Origin: Chloroflexota bacterium
GTDB taxonomy: Bacteria; Chloroflexota; UBA6077; CF-72
Length of the DNA stretch: 25,810 nucleotides
Direction: 5' to 3'
Assembly: GCA_019247135.1 (NCBI GenBank)
Contig: JAFAPL010000966.1
Span: 1 to 25,810 of the forward strand
Shown one piece after another: positions 7,429 through 15,694 of the stretch (its first letter is position 1; each line of letters opens with the position of its first letter). A program made the position numbers and the translations under genes. The notes beneath the pieces are model-generated. The model had not been told where the DNA came from, did no database searches, and was given only the letters and a program-made list of their open reading frames with translations.

Positions 7429-7458
7429 TTTCGACCCACCCCCGGGGGTGGGTCGAAA
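7429..7458. terminator. perfect 30-bp palindrome between convergent genes, bidirectional terminator-like hairpin
   Basis: TTTCGACCCACCCCC (7429-7443) is followed immediately by its exact complement GGGGGTGGGTCGAAA (7444-7458), with no unpaired spacer. It fills most of the 38 bp between the stop of the propeller gene and the stop of the convergent hydrolase gene. The A/T base pairs at the foot help, but neither strand has a proper U-tract, so termination in both directions is likely but not canonical. Confidence 0.7.
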
Positions 7459-7460
7459 TC

Positions 7461-9338
7461 TCAGCAGGCGCCCGTCGGAGGCACTGCCCCCGCGGGAATG
7501 ATCGGCAGCACCACGTGGGACGGATGGGCCGCGTCGTGGTAGAGCGTCTGGTGCGCCACGACGCTACCACGTTCGCGGCCCAGGGGCTCCCCCGTGTTGC
7601 GATTGTTGTCCCACAACGGAAAATTCGAGCTGGAGATATCCAGCCGAATGCGATGCCCAGGCATGAACCGATTCGCCGTCGGCTGGAGCTCGATCTCGAT
7701 CGCGTACACCTCACCAGGCTGCATGAGCTCCTCGCGTTCAAATCCATCGCGGAACCGCATCCGCAAAATAGCTTCGCAGAGGTTCAGGTGAAAACCCTCC
7801 GGATAATCCGGATTCGGCGGGCACACATCCAGGAGCTTGGCGGTGAAGTCCGTGTCGACCGCGCTCGAGCTCACCCACAAGCGTGCGATCACTGGGCCAA
7901 TGACCTCGACCGAGTCGTCGAGTGGCGCTGTCTGGAACACCAGCACGTCATGCCGCATGGCCAGCGGCAGTGTGTCCTCGCAGAAGGCCAGCTCCAAACG
8001 CCCGCGCTGATCGAACGCGCCGCCCGTGCCCAGACCGCGCGTGCCCGGCCACGGGTCCTGGAAATTCCCACCAATCGTGGGCACCGGAGCCTGGGGATCG
8101 TACGAGTAGGTTGAGGCCGGCTCCGATTCGCTCGCTGGACTGCTCTCGAGGCCGCCGTCAGCATGCAAGTAGAACGGCGTGAAACGCGTCTCGGGGAGCG
8201 GCCATTCGTCGGCGTGCCGCCAGTAGCCGCCATGCTGCATCCGTCCTTCAGCGTTCGTTCGGCCATCTCCGCCACCCATAACGAAGAGTTGGAGTGGTGC
8301 TCCTTCGCTGAGTGGAGTTGGCACGTTTCGCATGTAGCGGTCGAACCACTGGAGCCGCAGGCTGTCGACGTCACCCAACGCCGCCGCCAGACCGAAATCG
8401 ACCTCGCCGGCGTGGGTTGTGGAGAGCATGTGACCACCGTGCGTCCAGACGCCCACGATGAGCTTGATGGGGCTCGTCAGGCGTTTGCGGAGGGCATTGA
8501 ACTTCATGAAATTGCCCCACGGGTGGTGGCCGTACCAGCTCGTGTAGAAGAGAACGGGCACGTCGGCATACTGGTCGACGTAGTCGGACAGAGCTCCGCC
8601 CGGATTGCGCCAGTACGCGTCGTAATGACCGAGCGTGGAGGCTCTGGTGTACCAGTTTTCGTAGCTTGGCAGAAATCGCAATGGAGTTGTGCCCGGTCGG
8701 AGGGGCAGCTGACGCAGCAGGTCGACCATGTGGGCTTCGCAGTTGGCCAGAAGGCGACGCAGTGCCGGGTCGCGCTGTGCCTCTGGACTGGTCAGCGCCA
8801 TATGAAACGGGTATGGCACCTGAAGCATCGCCGTCAGCGCGCCGCCGTGGCGCTGCGCTTTGAGAAAGTAATTCCAGGCGCAGTCGCGGATTACCTGGCA
8901 CACCAGGTGCGGTGGGCGGGCGACTGCTAGCGCCTGCTGGGTAGCGCCAGTATGGCTACCGCCGAAGGTGCCAACCTGACCGTTCGACCATGGTTGGGAT
9001 GCCAGCCATTCAACCGCGTCATAGCCATCGTCGGCTTCGGTGTGCGGGTTGTACAGATAGTGGTACTCGCCGCCGGAGTCGCCGCGACCACGAATGTCCT
9101 GAAGCGCCACGACGTATCCGTGGCGCGCGAAAAAAAGACCCGAGAGGTGCAGCTGGAGGCGCTTGCGGTCATACGGCGTGCGCTCGATGAGGGCGGGGAA
9201 TGGCCCGTCCGCGCGCTCACCGCGTATGCCTGGGAAATACAGGGTCGTGGCCAGGCCCGTGCTGTCGCGGGCCTGCACGGTCACGTGCTCGTCCATGACC
9301 ACGTCGTATCCGTGCTGAGAGCTCTGATACGCGCACAT
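7461..9338 (-). CDS. CocE/NonD family hydrolase (S15 peptidase-like acylase)
   Basis: A 625-residue alpha/beta hydrolase of the CocE/NonD (X-Pro dipeptidyl-peptidase S15, glutaryl-7-ACA acylase, cocaine esterase) family. The N-terminus YDVVMDEHVTVQARD, then LATTLYFPG, is the usual family opening. PALIERTPYDRK and ALQDIRGRGDSGG are classic. The nucleophile is Ser128 in TFGGSHTGATQQ. The likely catalytic His is H300 in GVWTHGGH. The C-terminal jelly-roll is visible as PVIARLWVSSSAVDTDFTAKL and IRLDISSSNFPLWDNN, with NTG following. The acidic residue that normally ends the GWYD motif reads Gly270 (SWYGHHPWGN, codon GGC), so the triad looks incomplete. No signal peptide is seen. The start at 9338 is preferred because YDVV precedes the internal Met15. 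It lies 29 bp after the DNA ligase gene on the same strand. Confidence 0.9.
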   Translation of the reverse strand: MCAYQSSQHGYDVVMDEHVTVQARDSTGLATTLYFPGIRGERADGPFPALIERTPYDRKRLQLHLSGLFFARHGYVVALQDIRGRGDSGGEYHYLYNPHTEADDGYDAVEWLASQPWSNGQVGTFGGSHTGATQQALAVARPPHLVCQVIRDCAWNYFLKAQRHGGALTAMLQVPYPFHMALTSPEAQRDPALRRLLANCEAHMVDLLRQLPLRPGTTPLRFLPSYENWYTRASTLGHYDAYWRNPGGALSDYVDQYADVPVLFYTSWYGHHPWGNFMKFNALRKRLTSPIKLIVGVWTHGGHMLSTTHAGEVDFGLAAALGDVDSLRLQWFDRYMRNVPTPLSEGAPLQLFVMGGGDGRTNAEGRMQHGGYWRHADEWPLPETRFTPFYLHADGGLESSPASESEPASTYSYDPQAPVPTIGGNFQDPWPGTRGLGTGGAFDQRGRLELAFCEDTLPLAMRHDVLVFQTAPLDDSVEVIGPVIARLWVSSSAVDTDFTAKLLDVCPPNPDYPEGFHLNLCEAILRMRFRDGFEREELMQPGEVYAIEIELQPTANRFMPGHRIRLDISSSNFPLWDNNRNTGEPLGRERGSVVAHQTLYHDAAHPSHVVLPIIPAGAVPPTGAC

Positions 9339-9367
9339 AGCCTATCGCGGCTAGCCGATGGCCAGAC

Positions 9368-10447
9368 TCACCGCTGCTCGGTCGACAAGATATCCGCCAG
9401 ATCGTATTTGACAGGTTCTTCCAGCTGAGCGTACGTGCACGACCGCGGGTCGCGATCCGGCCGCCAGCGATTGAACTGCGCCGTATGGCGGAAGCGGATA
9501 CCCTCCATGTGTTCATAGCGGACCTCGACCACCCGCTCCGGCCGCAAGGGCGTGAAGGAGAGATCTTTTCCAACGGACCAGCGGCTCTGCTCGGAGTTGC
9601 GCGGTGTGCGCGTGCCTTCCATTTCTCTGGCCCACGCCCACGGGTGATCGTCGAAGGTTGTAACCAGCGGCTGCAGCTCCCGCATCAGCTGGCGCCGCTG
9701 CTCGGCGGGGAACGCGCCAATAACACCAACGGACTGCAGCACGCCCTGGTCGTCGTAGAGCCCAAGCAACAGCGAGCCAATGCCCTCCGGATCCTTGACG
9801 TGGACGCGGTAACCCGCGACCACGCAGTCTGCCGTGCGGGCGTGCTTGATCTTGAACATGACTCGCTTGTCTGGCTCGTACACGCCGTCGAGCGGCTTCG
9901 CCACGACTCCGTCCAGGCCAGCCCCTTCGAACTGCTTGAACCATTGCTGCGCGAGACTACGATCGGTCGTGGCGGGCGTGAGATAAATTGGCGGCTTTGC
10001 GTGCGCGAGCGTCTCGACAAGTAAGGCACGCCGTTCAGCGAACGGGTGGTTTGAGAAATCCTCGTCGCCACGGGCGAGCAGATCGAAAGCGATAAATGTC
10101 GCGGGCGTCTCCTGGGCGAGGCGGTTCACGCGACTTGTCGCAGGGTGAATACGTTGCTGGAGCACTTCGAATTCGAGGCGTTTGCCGATGACGACCACGA
10201 TTTCGCCATCGATCACGCAGCGCTCGGGCAGGTTCGCCTTGACGGCCTCGACGATCTCTGGAAAGTACCGCGTCATCGGTTTTTCGTTACGCGAGCCGAT
10301 CTCGACGCTGTCACCGTCGCGGAAGATGATGGATCGAAATCCGTCCCACTTCGGCTCGAAGCTGAGGGCGCCCTCAGGGATCTCTGGCACTGCTTTGGCC
10401 AGCATTGGCGCGACCGGCGGCATCACGGGAAGGTTCAAAGTAGGCAT
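9368..10447 (-). CDS. ligC: ATP-dependent DNA ligase, LigC type
   Basis: A 359-residue ATP-dependent DNA ligase close in length and layout to mycobacterial LigC. The adenylation motif I is EPKWDGFR with the nucleotide-accepting Lys33. Further motifs are CVIDGEIVV, FIAFDLLA, GLDGVVAKPLDG (motif IV) and VMFKIKH (motif V). A C-terminal OB-fold follows, with GIGSLLLGLYDDQG and the ending FNRWRPDRDPRSCTYAQLEEP that is typical of LigC. It joins nicked DNA or gapped repair intermediates, using ATP to form a ligase-AMP. No ku, polymerase or nuclease domain is fused or adjacent, so it is more likely an accessory repair ligase than a full end-joining LigD. The start is ATG 10447 with no strong ribosome binding site. 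It is divergent from uppP across 144 bp in which I see no clear promoter. Confidence 0.93.
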   Translation of the reverse strand: MPTLNLPVMPPVAPMLAKAVPEIPEGALSFEPKWDGFRSIIFRDGDSVEIGSRNEKPMTRYFPEIVEAVKANLPERCVIDGEIVVVIGKRLEFEVLQQRIHPATSRVNRLAQETPATFIAFDLLARGDEDFSNHPFAERRALLVETLAHAKPPIYLTPATTDRSLAQQWFKQFEGAGLDGVVAKPLDGVYEPDKRVMFKIKHARTADCVVAGYRVHVKDPEGIGSLLLGLYDDQGVLQSVGVIGAFPAEQRRQLMRELQPLVTTFDDHPWAWAREMEGTRTPRNSEQSRWSVGKDLSFTPLRPERVVEVRYEHMEGIRFRHTAQFNRWRPDRDPRSCTYAQLEEPVKYDLADILSTEQR

Positions 10448-10591
10448 ATGCCAGCGTCCGACTTGCGAGAGTACACCAGCACGCCGATCGCATACGCCGT
10501 CAACGGATAGCCATCGACCTCAACCTCGAGTCAACGGCTTCGAGCCAGCATTCCAGGCTCGCTCAACCCACGAGTACCATGATCCTAGGCC

Positions 10592-11542
10592 GTGACTTGG
10601 ACTCAGTCGCTCGTACTCGCTCTGCTCCAGGGCATCACTGAACTGTTCCCCATCAGCAGCCTGGGCCATACCGTCGTCGCGGCGGCACTCCTTGGCTGGG
10701 GCAACCTCGTCGTGAGCCCCAGTTTTGTGCCGTTCCTCGTGCTGTTCCACGTCGGCACGGCCGCCGCCTTGTTCATCTACTTCTGGCGCGATTGGGTCGC
10801 CATCATCCGCGGCTTCATCGTCACCGCGGTCGCTGGCCGACTCGACGCCGACCGCAATGGGCGACTCGCGTGGCTGCTGATCGTCGGCACGGTGCCCGCG
10901 GGCCTGATCGGCCTGTTCCTGGAGAATCCGCTCAAGAGCCTGTTCGCCACGCCCCTGGTCGCCGCCGCGTTTCTTGCCCTGAATGGCGTCGTCCTGCTGG
11001 TCGGCGAACGAGCGCGACGGCGCGCCCTGGCCAGCGAGCCACGCGAACCGCGTGAGCCGCGCGGTGTCCCCCCGGACCCGCGGACGACACACGGAGTCGG
11101 GCTGTTGACACTCGCGCCCGAGCAAACCAGCAGCGAAGCCGACAGCGCCTATCGCCCGTTCGAGACGCTCACCTGGCGCGAGGCCGTGCTGATCGGTCTG
11201 GCGCAAGCGCTTGCCCTGATCCCGGGTATCTCTCGCTCGGGTGTCACGATGGTTGCCGCGCTTCGCGTCGGGATGAATCACGAAGAGGCGGCGACCTATA
11301 CCTTCTTGCTGGCAACACCCATCATCGCCGCGGCTGGCGTGCTCGAGATCCCGCAACTCTTCGGCATGGGATCGGCGACGCTCCTGCCAGCGTTGGTCGG
11401 CGGGGTGGTGGCTGCCGTCGCCGCGTATCTGAGCACAACGTTCTTGATGCGCTACTTCGAAAAAGGCCGCCTCGACCCGTTCGGGTATTACTGCATTATC
11501 GTCGGTTTGCTTTCGTTTGCCTTCCTGGCGATTCACGGCTAA
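10592..11542 (+). CDS. uppP: undecaprenyl-diphosphatase (BacA/UppP family)
   Basis: A 316-residue integral membrane protein that dephosphorylates undecaprenyl pyrophosphate outside the membrane, recycling the lipid carrier for peptidoglycan synthesis. Motif 1 is QGITELFPISSLGH, with the catalytic Glu and His (consensus TEFLPISSTGH). Motif 2 is ALIPGISRSGVTMVAALRVGM. Multiple hydrophobic helices are visible throughout. A charged, Arg/Glu/Pro-rich insertion around residues 148-185 (EPREPREPRGVPPDPR) enlarges the cytoplasmic loop relative to the usual roughly 270-residue protein. The start is GTG 10592, without a strong Shine-Dalgarno sequence. The small membrane gene starts 29 bp downstream and is probably co-transcribed. 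A long reading frame on the opposite strand is a shadow. Confidence 0.95.
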   Translation: MTWTQSLVLALLQGITELFPISSLGHTVVAAALLGWGNLVVSPSFVPFLVLFHVGTAAALFIYFWRDWVAIIRGFIVTAVAGRLDADRNGRLAWLLIVGTVPAGLIGLFLENPLKSLFATPLVAAAFLALNGVVLLVGERARRRALASEPREPREPRGVPPDPRTTHGVGLLTLAPEQTSSEADSAYRPFETLTWREAVLIGLAQALALIPGISRSGVTMVAALRVGMNHEEAATYTFLLATPIIAAAGVLEIPQLFGMGSATLLPALVGGVVAAVAAYLSTTFLMRYFEKGRLDPFGYYCIIVGLLSFAFLAIHG

Positions 11543-11571
11543 TTCTTTTGTGCTGAGGAGACTCACTCAAC

Positions 11572-11769
11572 GTGCTTGCTTACACCGCATGGATTCTCGC
11601 GGCGATCGCGGCTTTGCTGGGCATCTATTACCTCATTCCCAACGTGTACCACGTCCTGGCAGAGCCGGATCCGATGGCGATGCACATCAAGCACGCGATC
11701 GCCTTCTTCGCCATCGGAGTCGTGCTCCTTCTGGGCGGGCGCTTTCTCCGCAATAACCAGACGATCTGA
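11572..11769 (+). CDS. small two-helix membrane protein
   Basis: A 65-residue hydrophobic protein. Residues 4-24 (YTAWILAAIAALLGIYYLIP) and about 41-57 (HAIAFFAIGVVLLLGGRFL) are two membrane helices joined by a short loop with EPDPMAMHIKHA. The start is GTG 11572 with GAGGAG 11 bp upstream, a slightly long spacing. I do not recognise a named family. It follows uppP by 29 bp on the same strand, so it may be an operon partner acting at the membrane. It converges with the next minus-strand gene, with only 12 bp between the stops. Confidence 0.72.
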   Translation: MLAYTAWILAAIAALLGIYYLIPNVYHVLAEPDPMAMHIKHAIAFFAIGVVLLLGGRFLRNNQTI

Positions 11770-11781
11770 GCGGCTACGAGT

Positions 11782-12501
11782 TCAGGGCAGTTCGCAAAGT
11801 GACAGCGCGGCGAACATCACCGACGCGACCATGACCATGGGGGCGACGTCGAAGGCTAACGCGCGTGATTCGCCCTGCGGGTCGACTGAACGCAACGCGC
11901 TCGCGAACAGCAGCAGCGCGATGCCAAGCCCGGCCAGTGCTTCCCAGCGGTCCATCGCTACCTTCTGGTCCATCACCGCGATGGCGTAGAAGGGGTCGGT
12001 CCAGGACACGCTGGCGGCGCCCGAGACCGCGCCATTCAGCGCCGAGATGTACCTGGCCGGATCTGCGAACACGCCAGGCAGGAAGCGTTGCGCGGGCGTC
12101 AGCGGCTCTGTCCAGGGCACGTTCGAGCGCATCCCGTCCATGGCCGAGTTCGTGCTGAACACGCCGGCGGCGCCAACCACGACCAACAAACATGCGAGCG
12201 CCACAACCGCGCGTTGACCGCGAGTACGATGGACCTCGACCGGGATCCTGCGCACCGATGCTCTGGCGCGAAGCGCTGGCCTCAGGTCGTCCGCGAGCGG
12301 GCCGCCCGTCAAGCGTGCGGCCTGCACGAAGCCTCGCAGCCTGACCAGGCGCGCCTGTTGCTCGGCGGTGAACTGGTTGAGGCCTGAGATCGCGGCGGTG
12401 ACTCGGCTGCGCCGTGAGGGCCCCTCCAGCCCGGCTGTGAACGCCATTATCAGGAGGGGCATTAGGAGCGCGATCTGAATGATCCAGAAGAAGGTGTTCA
12501 C
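11782..12501 (-). CDS. membrane protein of unknown function, about four helices
   Basis: About 239 residues from the GTG at 12501, which is preferred because GGGAG lies about 9 bp upstream; ATG 12537 is an alternative. Hydrophobic helices are visible at the N-terminus (TFFWIIQIALLMPLLIMAF), in the middle (AVVALACLLVVVGAAGVFST) and twice near the C-terminus (LAGLGIALLLFASAL; VAPMVMVASVMFAALSLC). An Arg-rich cytoplasmic stretch of about 80 residues separates the first two. The N-terminal helix faintly recalls DoxX-like proteins, but the rest does not support that, so no function is given. It lies 63 bp downstream of the HAD hydrolase gene on the same strand and may be co-transcribed with it. 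Confidence 0.65.
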   Translation of the reverse strand: MNTFFWIIQIALLMPLLIMAFTAGLEGPSRRSRVTAAISGLNQFTAEQQARLVRLRGFVQAARLTGGPLADDLRPALRARASVRRIPVEVHRTRGQRAVVALACLLVVVGAAGVFSTNSAMDGMRSNVPWTEPLTPAQRFLPGVFADPARYISALNGAVSGAASVSWTDPFYAIAVMDQKVAMDRWEALAGLGIALLLFASALRSVDPQGESRALAFDVAPMVMVASVMFAALSLCELP

Positions 12502-12564
12502 GGCGGATGACTCCCAGCCCTCGTACCTCGTAAGCATAGCGCCGTCATGGCGGCACACGCGGGC

Positions 12565-13524
12565 TTATGTATTCACAGGCACCGCGTACGGCGATGATCG
12601 GCTTTGCAAGCGTTCGCTGAATATGCGTCGAAAGTCTCGGCGCATGCTGATGATGGGCCAGCCGCGGCCGACCGAGGTCGCCACTAGCTGGTCGTCCGAC
12701 CCGTAGGCATACTCGCGCACTGGATCGTCATGCTGCACGAGCAAGCACAGCGACGCGTGGCACCCGGACTGTGTGTATTCCAGCATATGGCGATCGGCGT
12801 CGGAGTTGCCCACCGCCATGACGGGTCGACGACCGATGTGTTGCATGAGCACGCGTACCTTTCCCTCCGCCTCGCCCCCGTTTTCGAGCAGGGTTTGGGC
12901 ACGCGTCACGAAGAACTGCGACTCTCGAGGGGCGTATACGTAATTGAAAACTGGACCAACCACTCGTTCACGCGGCACACCGTAAAGGCCTTCGCAGGCC
13001 GCGCGGAGAAACTCGACACTTCCACCGGTCACGACGAAGGTTCGGAATTGCTTGGCCTCCAGCAAGCGGAGGAGCTCGAGCATGGGCCTGTACGCCAGTT
13101 GCGCGAATCGTACGCGAAAGCGTGGGTGCAGTTCCGTCCGAAGGAAGCGGTGCGCACGCGCCACAATTTGTTCCGGAGTGCACGCGCGCTCGAGATGCAG
13201 CAGTAGCTCCGACAGTGACCGTGGGTCGAGGTCCTGGAACACGTCGGGGTCGCGAGTGTGTGCCGCGCGTACGAGCTGAGGGTCTACATGGTCGAGGCCG
13301 CCGTGCGAGAGGTCGACTTCTCTCAATTCATGCATGGCGAAAAAGGCGAGCGCCGGAGCGGGTCGTTCGCACCAGAGCGTTCCGTCGCTGTCGAAGACGG
13401 CTACGCGATCCTCGGGATGAATGTAGCTGCTACTGGACGGGGTGGTGACACTCCGCACGAAGCGCAGAATGCTTGTGCTCGCGCCCTCATCGTTCCATGA
13501 CGGCAATGGCGGTCGAGCACCCAC
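12565..13524 (-). CDS. HAD-superfamily hydrolase (phosphatase-like)
   Basis: Up to 319 residues. The HAD motifs appear in order. Motif I is VAVFDSDGTLW, with nucleophile Asp45 and general acid Asp47. Motif II is FVVTGGSVEF. A Lys/Arg-containing linker follows, and motif IV is AVGNSDADRHMLEY with the Mg-binding Asp residues. An alpha-helical cap lies between motifs I and II. This is the layout of cytoplasmic phosphomonoesterases of the phosphoserine-phosphatase-like branch; the substrate is unknown. The start is uncertain: GTG 13524 is the longest option, and later in-frame codons before residue 35 would still keep motif I. The 136 bp upstream, up to the SARP pseudogene, show no clear promoter. 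Confidence 0.85.
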   Translation of the reverse strand: MGARPPLPSWNDEGASTSILRFVRSVTTPSSSSYIHPEDRVAVFDSDGTLWCERPAPALAFFAMHELREVDLSHGGLDHVDPQLVRAAHTRDPDVFQDLDPRSLSELLLHLERACTPEQIVARAHRFLRTELHPRFRVRFAQLAYRPMLELLRLLEAKQFRTFVVTGGSVEFLRAACEGLYGVPRERVVGPVFNYVYAPRESQFFVTRAQTLLENGGEAEGKVRVLMQHIGRRPVMAVGNSDADRHMLEYTQSGCHASLCLLVQHDDPVREYAYGSDDQLVATSVGRGWPIISMRRDFRRIFSERLQSRSSPYAVPVNT

Positions 13525-13660
13525 GCGGCAAGCAGGATGCGACCAGGCCTGCTCAGAGCTTGCTCACACGCGCGGCACGTGCGAGCGGAGTCTCGACCCG
13601 ACCACTCGGGTTGGTTCGATAGTGAGGGTTGACCCCCGACGAGGGCAATCTTCCGCGGGG

Positions 13661-15147
13661 CTAGGCCAGAGCCGGCTCGGGCACGACGTACCGCTGCACC
13701 AGCGGGTGCAACCGCGGCGTCCCGCGCTCTGCATCAAACGACACGATCGCCTGCTCCCGAAGCCTGCGTAAACCTGCGAGCTGGTCCGCCTGCATCGGCC
13801 CGTTCCCAAACCACACGTCCTCGGCTTCCACCGCCAGCGAACGTGTCAGCGCCCGTTCTGTGCTGGGCAGGCGCGCGAACGTGCTGTCCAGCACGCTCAG
13901 CATGCTGCGTTGTCGCTCGGCGAGGTCCGGCTCACTGCTCGTGAGCACGCTGAAACCGCGCGCGAGCTCGGCAAGCATTCGCGAGCATGAAAGCACCGGC
14001 GACCAGCGTGCCGCGAGGATCAACGCCAGCGGCAGTCCACCCACCACGCGACACAGTTCAACCAGCGCGTCTCGTGGCGATGGAGACGCCGCGGGAGGAA
14101 GCTCGAGTGCGCGCTGCGTGGCGGCGAAGATCAGGTCAGCCGCTTCGCACCCGTTTCGATCCAGACTGCCGGATGCAGGCGCGAGCTCGGCCATCGATAC
14201 GAACACGATGCCATCCGTGAACGGCTGCTCCCCCACCTGCTGAGCACGCAAAGCGAAATCACGACCGACCTCGATCGCGAGGCGCGTTTTCCCACTTCCA
14301 CCCAGGCGGAGATTGTCATCAGTCGACACTCCGCTTCTGCGAGCAATGCGCTGAGCAGTCGCAGCTCGTTGACGCGGCCAATCAATGGACCGGATGGTGA
14401 CGGCAGATTGTGTCGCGGGCGCGTCGGCGCAGAGCGCAGTCGATTGAACAGCGCCCTGGTTTCGGGTTGAGGCTCAACGGCGAGCTCTTCTCGCAATGCG
14501 CGCCGGCAGGCCTCGTACTGATCCAGAGCGGCCTGGCGCTGTCCGGACCGGGCCAGCATGAGCATGAGCTGACAATGCGCCTCTTCCAGCCATGGTTCTT
14601 CCTCAACGAGTCGCCGCGCCACCGAAACACCTTCACTCCAGCGACCACGGCGCATACACGCGTCGACCTGCGCTCGCAGGGCCAGCAGGTACATGCCGCG
14701 GAGCTCTTCTCGCTCCGTTCTCAGCCACTCGTCGAAATCGGTAGTGCCGAGCAGTGGCATGCCGCTCAGGAATTCGTCACTGTACAGCCGGAGCGCCTGC
14801 TCCAGGTCGTCGGCCGAGTCCGCCTCCAGCGCGTTCGTCACATGTTGGCGAAACTGGTCCACGTCGAGCGCATACGCTCGGTCATGTGCGAACGCGACCG
14901 TCTGGCGCGTCGTCTGAATGTAGTCTCCGAGACCCCCGACGCAGATCGACGAGCAAATTGCTCACGTACTTGCGCGCATGATCTTCCGTGCAGTCACCGG
15001 CGAGCAGAGTCGCGAGTGATTCGCGAGTATGCGGTTTAGCGTGAGTACCAGATATGCCAACAGGCCGACGGCGGCATGTCGTGTGAACGTCACCGCTTTG
15101 CCGTCGAGGACCACCTCCGCGATACCCAGCAGGTTCAATTTCAGCAT
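13661..15147 (-). pseudogene. SARP-type transcriptional regulator (OmpR-like + BTAD + NB-ARC-like ATPase), degraded
   Basis: Four pieces on the minus strand in shifting frames read as one regulator. From ATG 15147 comes the OmpR-like DNA-binding start LKLNLLGIAEVVLDGKAV, then LLAYLVLT. A frame change near 15040 continues as HTRESLATLLAGDCTEDHAR and VSNLLVDLR. A second, in the C5 run at 14933-14937, continues as GDYIQTTRQTVAFAHDRAYA. This runs into the bacterial transcriptional activator domain (WLRTEREELRGMYLLALRAQ) and GPLIGRVNELRLL. A third, near 14303-14310, restores GGSGKTRLAIEVG (Walker A). Each shift is repaired by one base; adding one base at the third gives ISGLGGSGKT. The ATPase then jumps directly to LVELCRVVGGLPLAL, so the Walker B (LLVLDN-like) and sensor region is absent. 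The protein ends at RLHPLVQRYV without the usual TPR repeats. It is almost certainly non-functional. Confidence 0.82.
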
Positions 15148-15388
15148 CGGTACGCCTCAGTTCTTGCTCCGTCAAAGCTCAGGCGACGACCTCTCATCCA
15201 GAGCTGTGCCGATGACCCAGTATCCCGGTGTAACCAGCCGCCCCACAATTGCCCAGGCGGGCGACCGGGTATAGGTAGATTGACCGATATCTAGCTGGCT
15301 GTCGTGGCCACGCGCAGGCGACGGTACGTCAGGCCGCCAGTTTTGACCTGAGCACAGTCTGAGCAGCGGCGCCTGTAGATTGTCGGCC

Positions 15389-15610
15389 ATGACTCGGGGC
15401 GGGCAGCGCGAAACACGACGTCGGCGGGCAATCGTGGCGGTTCTTCAAGCAACTGACGGGCTGGTGTACGACGTGCTGGAATGCGGGCACCGCCAACTGA
15501 TCGTGGCACCGCCGCTGGGCGTGGCGCCGCACGTCCTGTTCCGCTACTGCGGCCTGTGTGCCCGGCGGCCAGCAGCGCCAAGCGCGCCCGTCGCCCCGGC
15601 AATCGCCTGA
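15389..15610 (+). CDS. small putative zinc-binding protein (CGH...CxxC)
   Basis: A 73-residue basic protein from ATG 15389. After an Arg-rich lead it contains YDVLECGHRQLIV and, about 20 residues later, FRYCGLCARR. Cys/His in CGH plus the CxxC pair could bind one zinc ion as a small ribbon. Codon third positions are GC-rich as in the neighbours. No named family is recognised and no strong ribosome binding site is seen, so confidence is moderate. The 241 bp upstream (15148-15388), back to the SARP pseudogene, hold no recognisable gene. The gene converges on the histidine kinase gene with a hairpin between. Confidence 0.5.
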   Translation: MTRGGQRETRRRRAIVAVLQATDGLVYDVLECGHRQLIVAPPLGVAPHVLFRYCGLCARRPAAPSAPVAPAIA

Positions 15611-15643
15611 TCCAGCAGGGGAGATTCTCTCCGAGAGGGGTCG

Positions 15644-15660
15644 AAGGGGCGAAGCCCCTT
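15644..15660. terminator. hairpin AAGGGGC-GAA-GCCCCTT between convergent genes
   Basis: A 7-bp stem AAGGGGC/GCCCCTT with a GAA loop lies in the 84 bp between the stop of the small CGH protein and the stop of the histidine kinase. It is preceded by a smaller CTCTC/GAGAG pairing near 15627-15637. On the plus strand it is followed by GAAATCCCCTTTT, giving a partial T-tract. It looks like a transcription terminator, possibly usable in both directions. The GGGGCGAAGCCCC core may also be a dispersed intergenic repeat of the genome. Confidence 0.55.
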
Positions 15661-15694
15661 GAAATCCCCTTTTGGAACTCCGAATGGAGTTGCC

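Noticed and set aside
8163..8930. 255-codon plus-strand frame inside the CocE-family gene
   Set aside because: It is antisense to a clearly recognised hydrolase and shows no domain of its own.
10520..11566. 348-codon open frame on the minus strand opposite uppP
   Set aside because: The composition is Arg/Glu/Gln-rich without any domain, and it mirrors the uppP coding strand, whose motifs are clear. It is a GC-rich shadow.
11782..12501. DoxX-family assignment for the four-helix membrane protein
   Set aside because: Only the first helix resembles DoxX; the long Arg-rich loop and spacing of the other helices do not fit.
15644..15660. GGGGCGAAGCCCC hairpin as part of a CRISPR or tandem array
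   Set aside because: Only one copy is seen here and there are no spacers; it fits a terminator or dispersed repeat.
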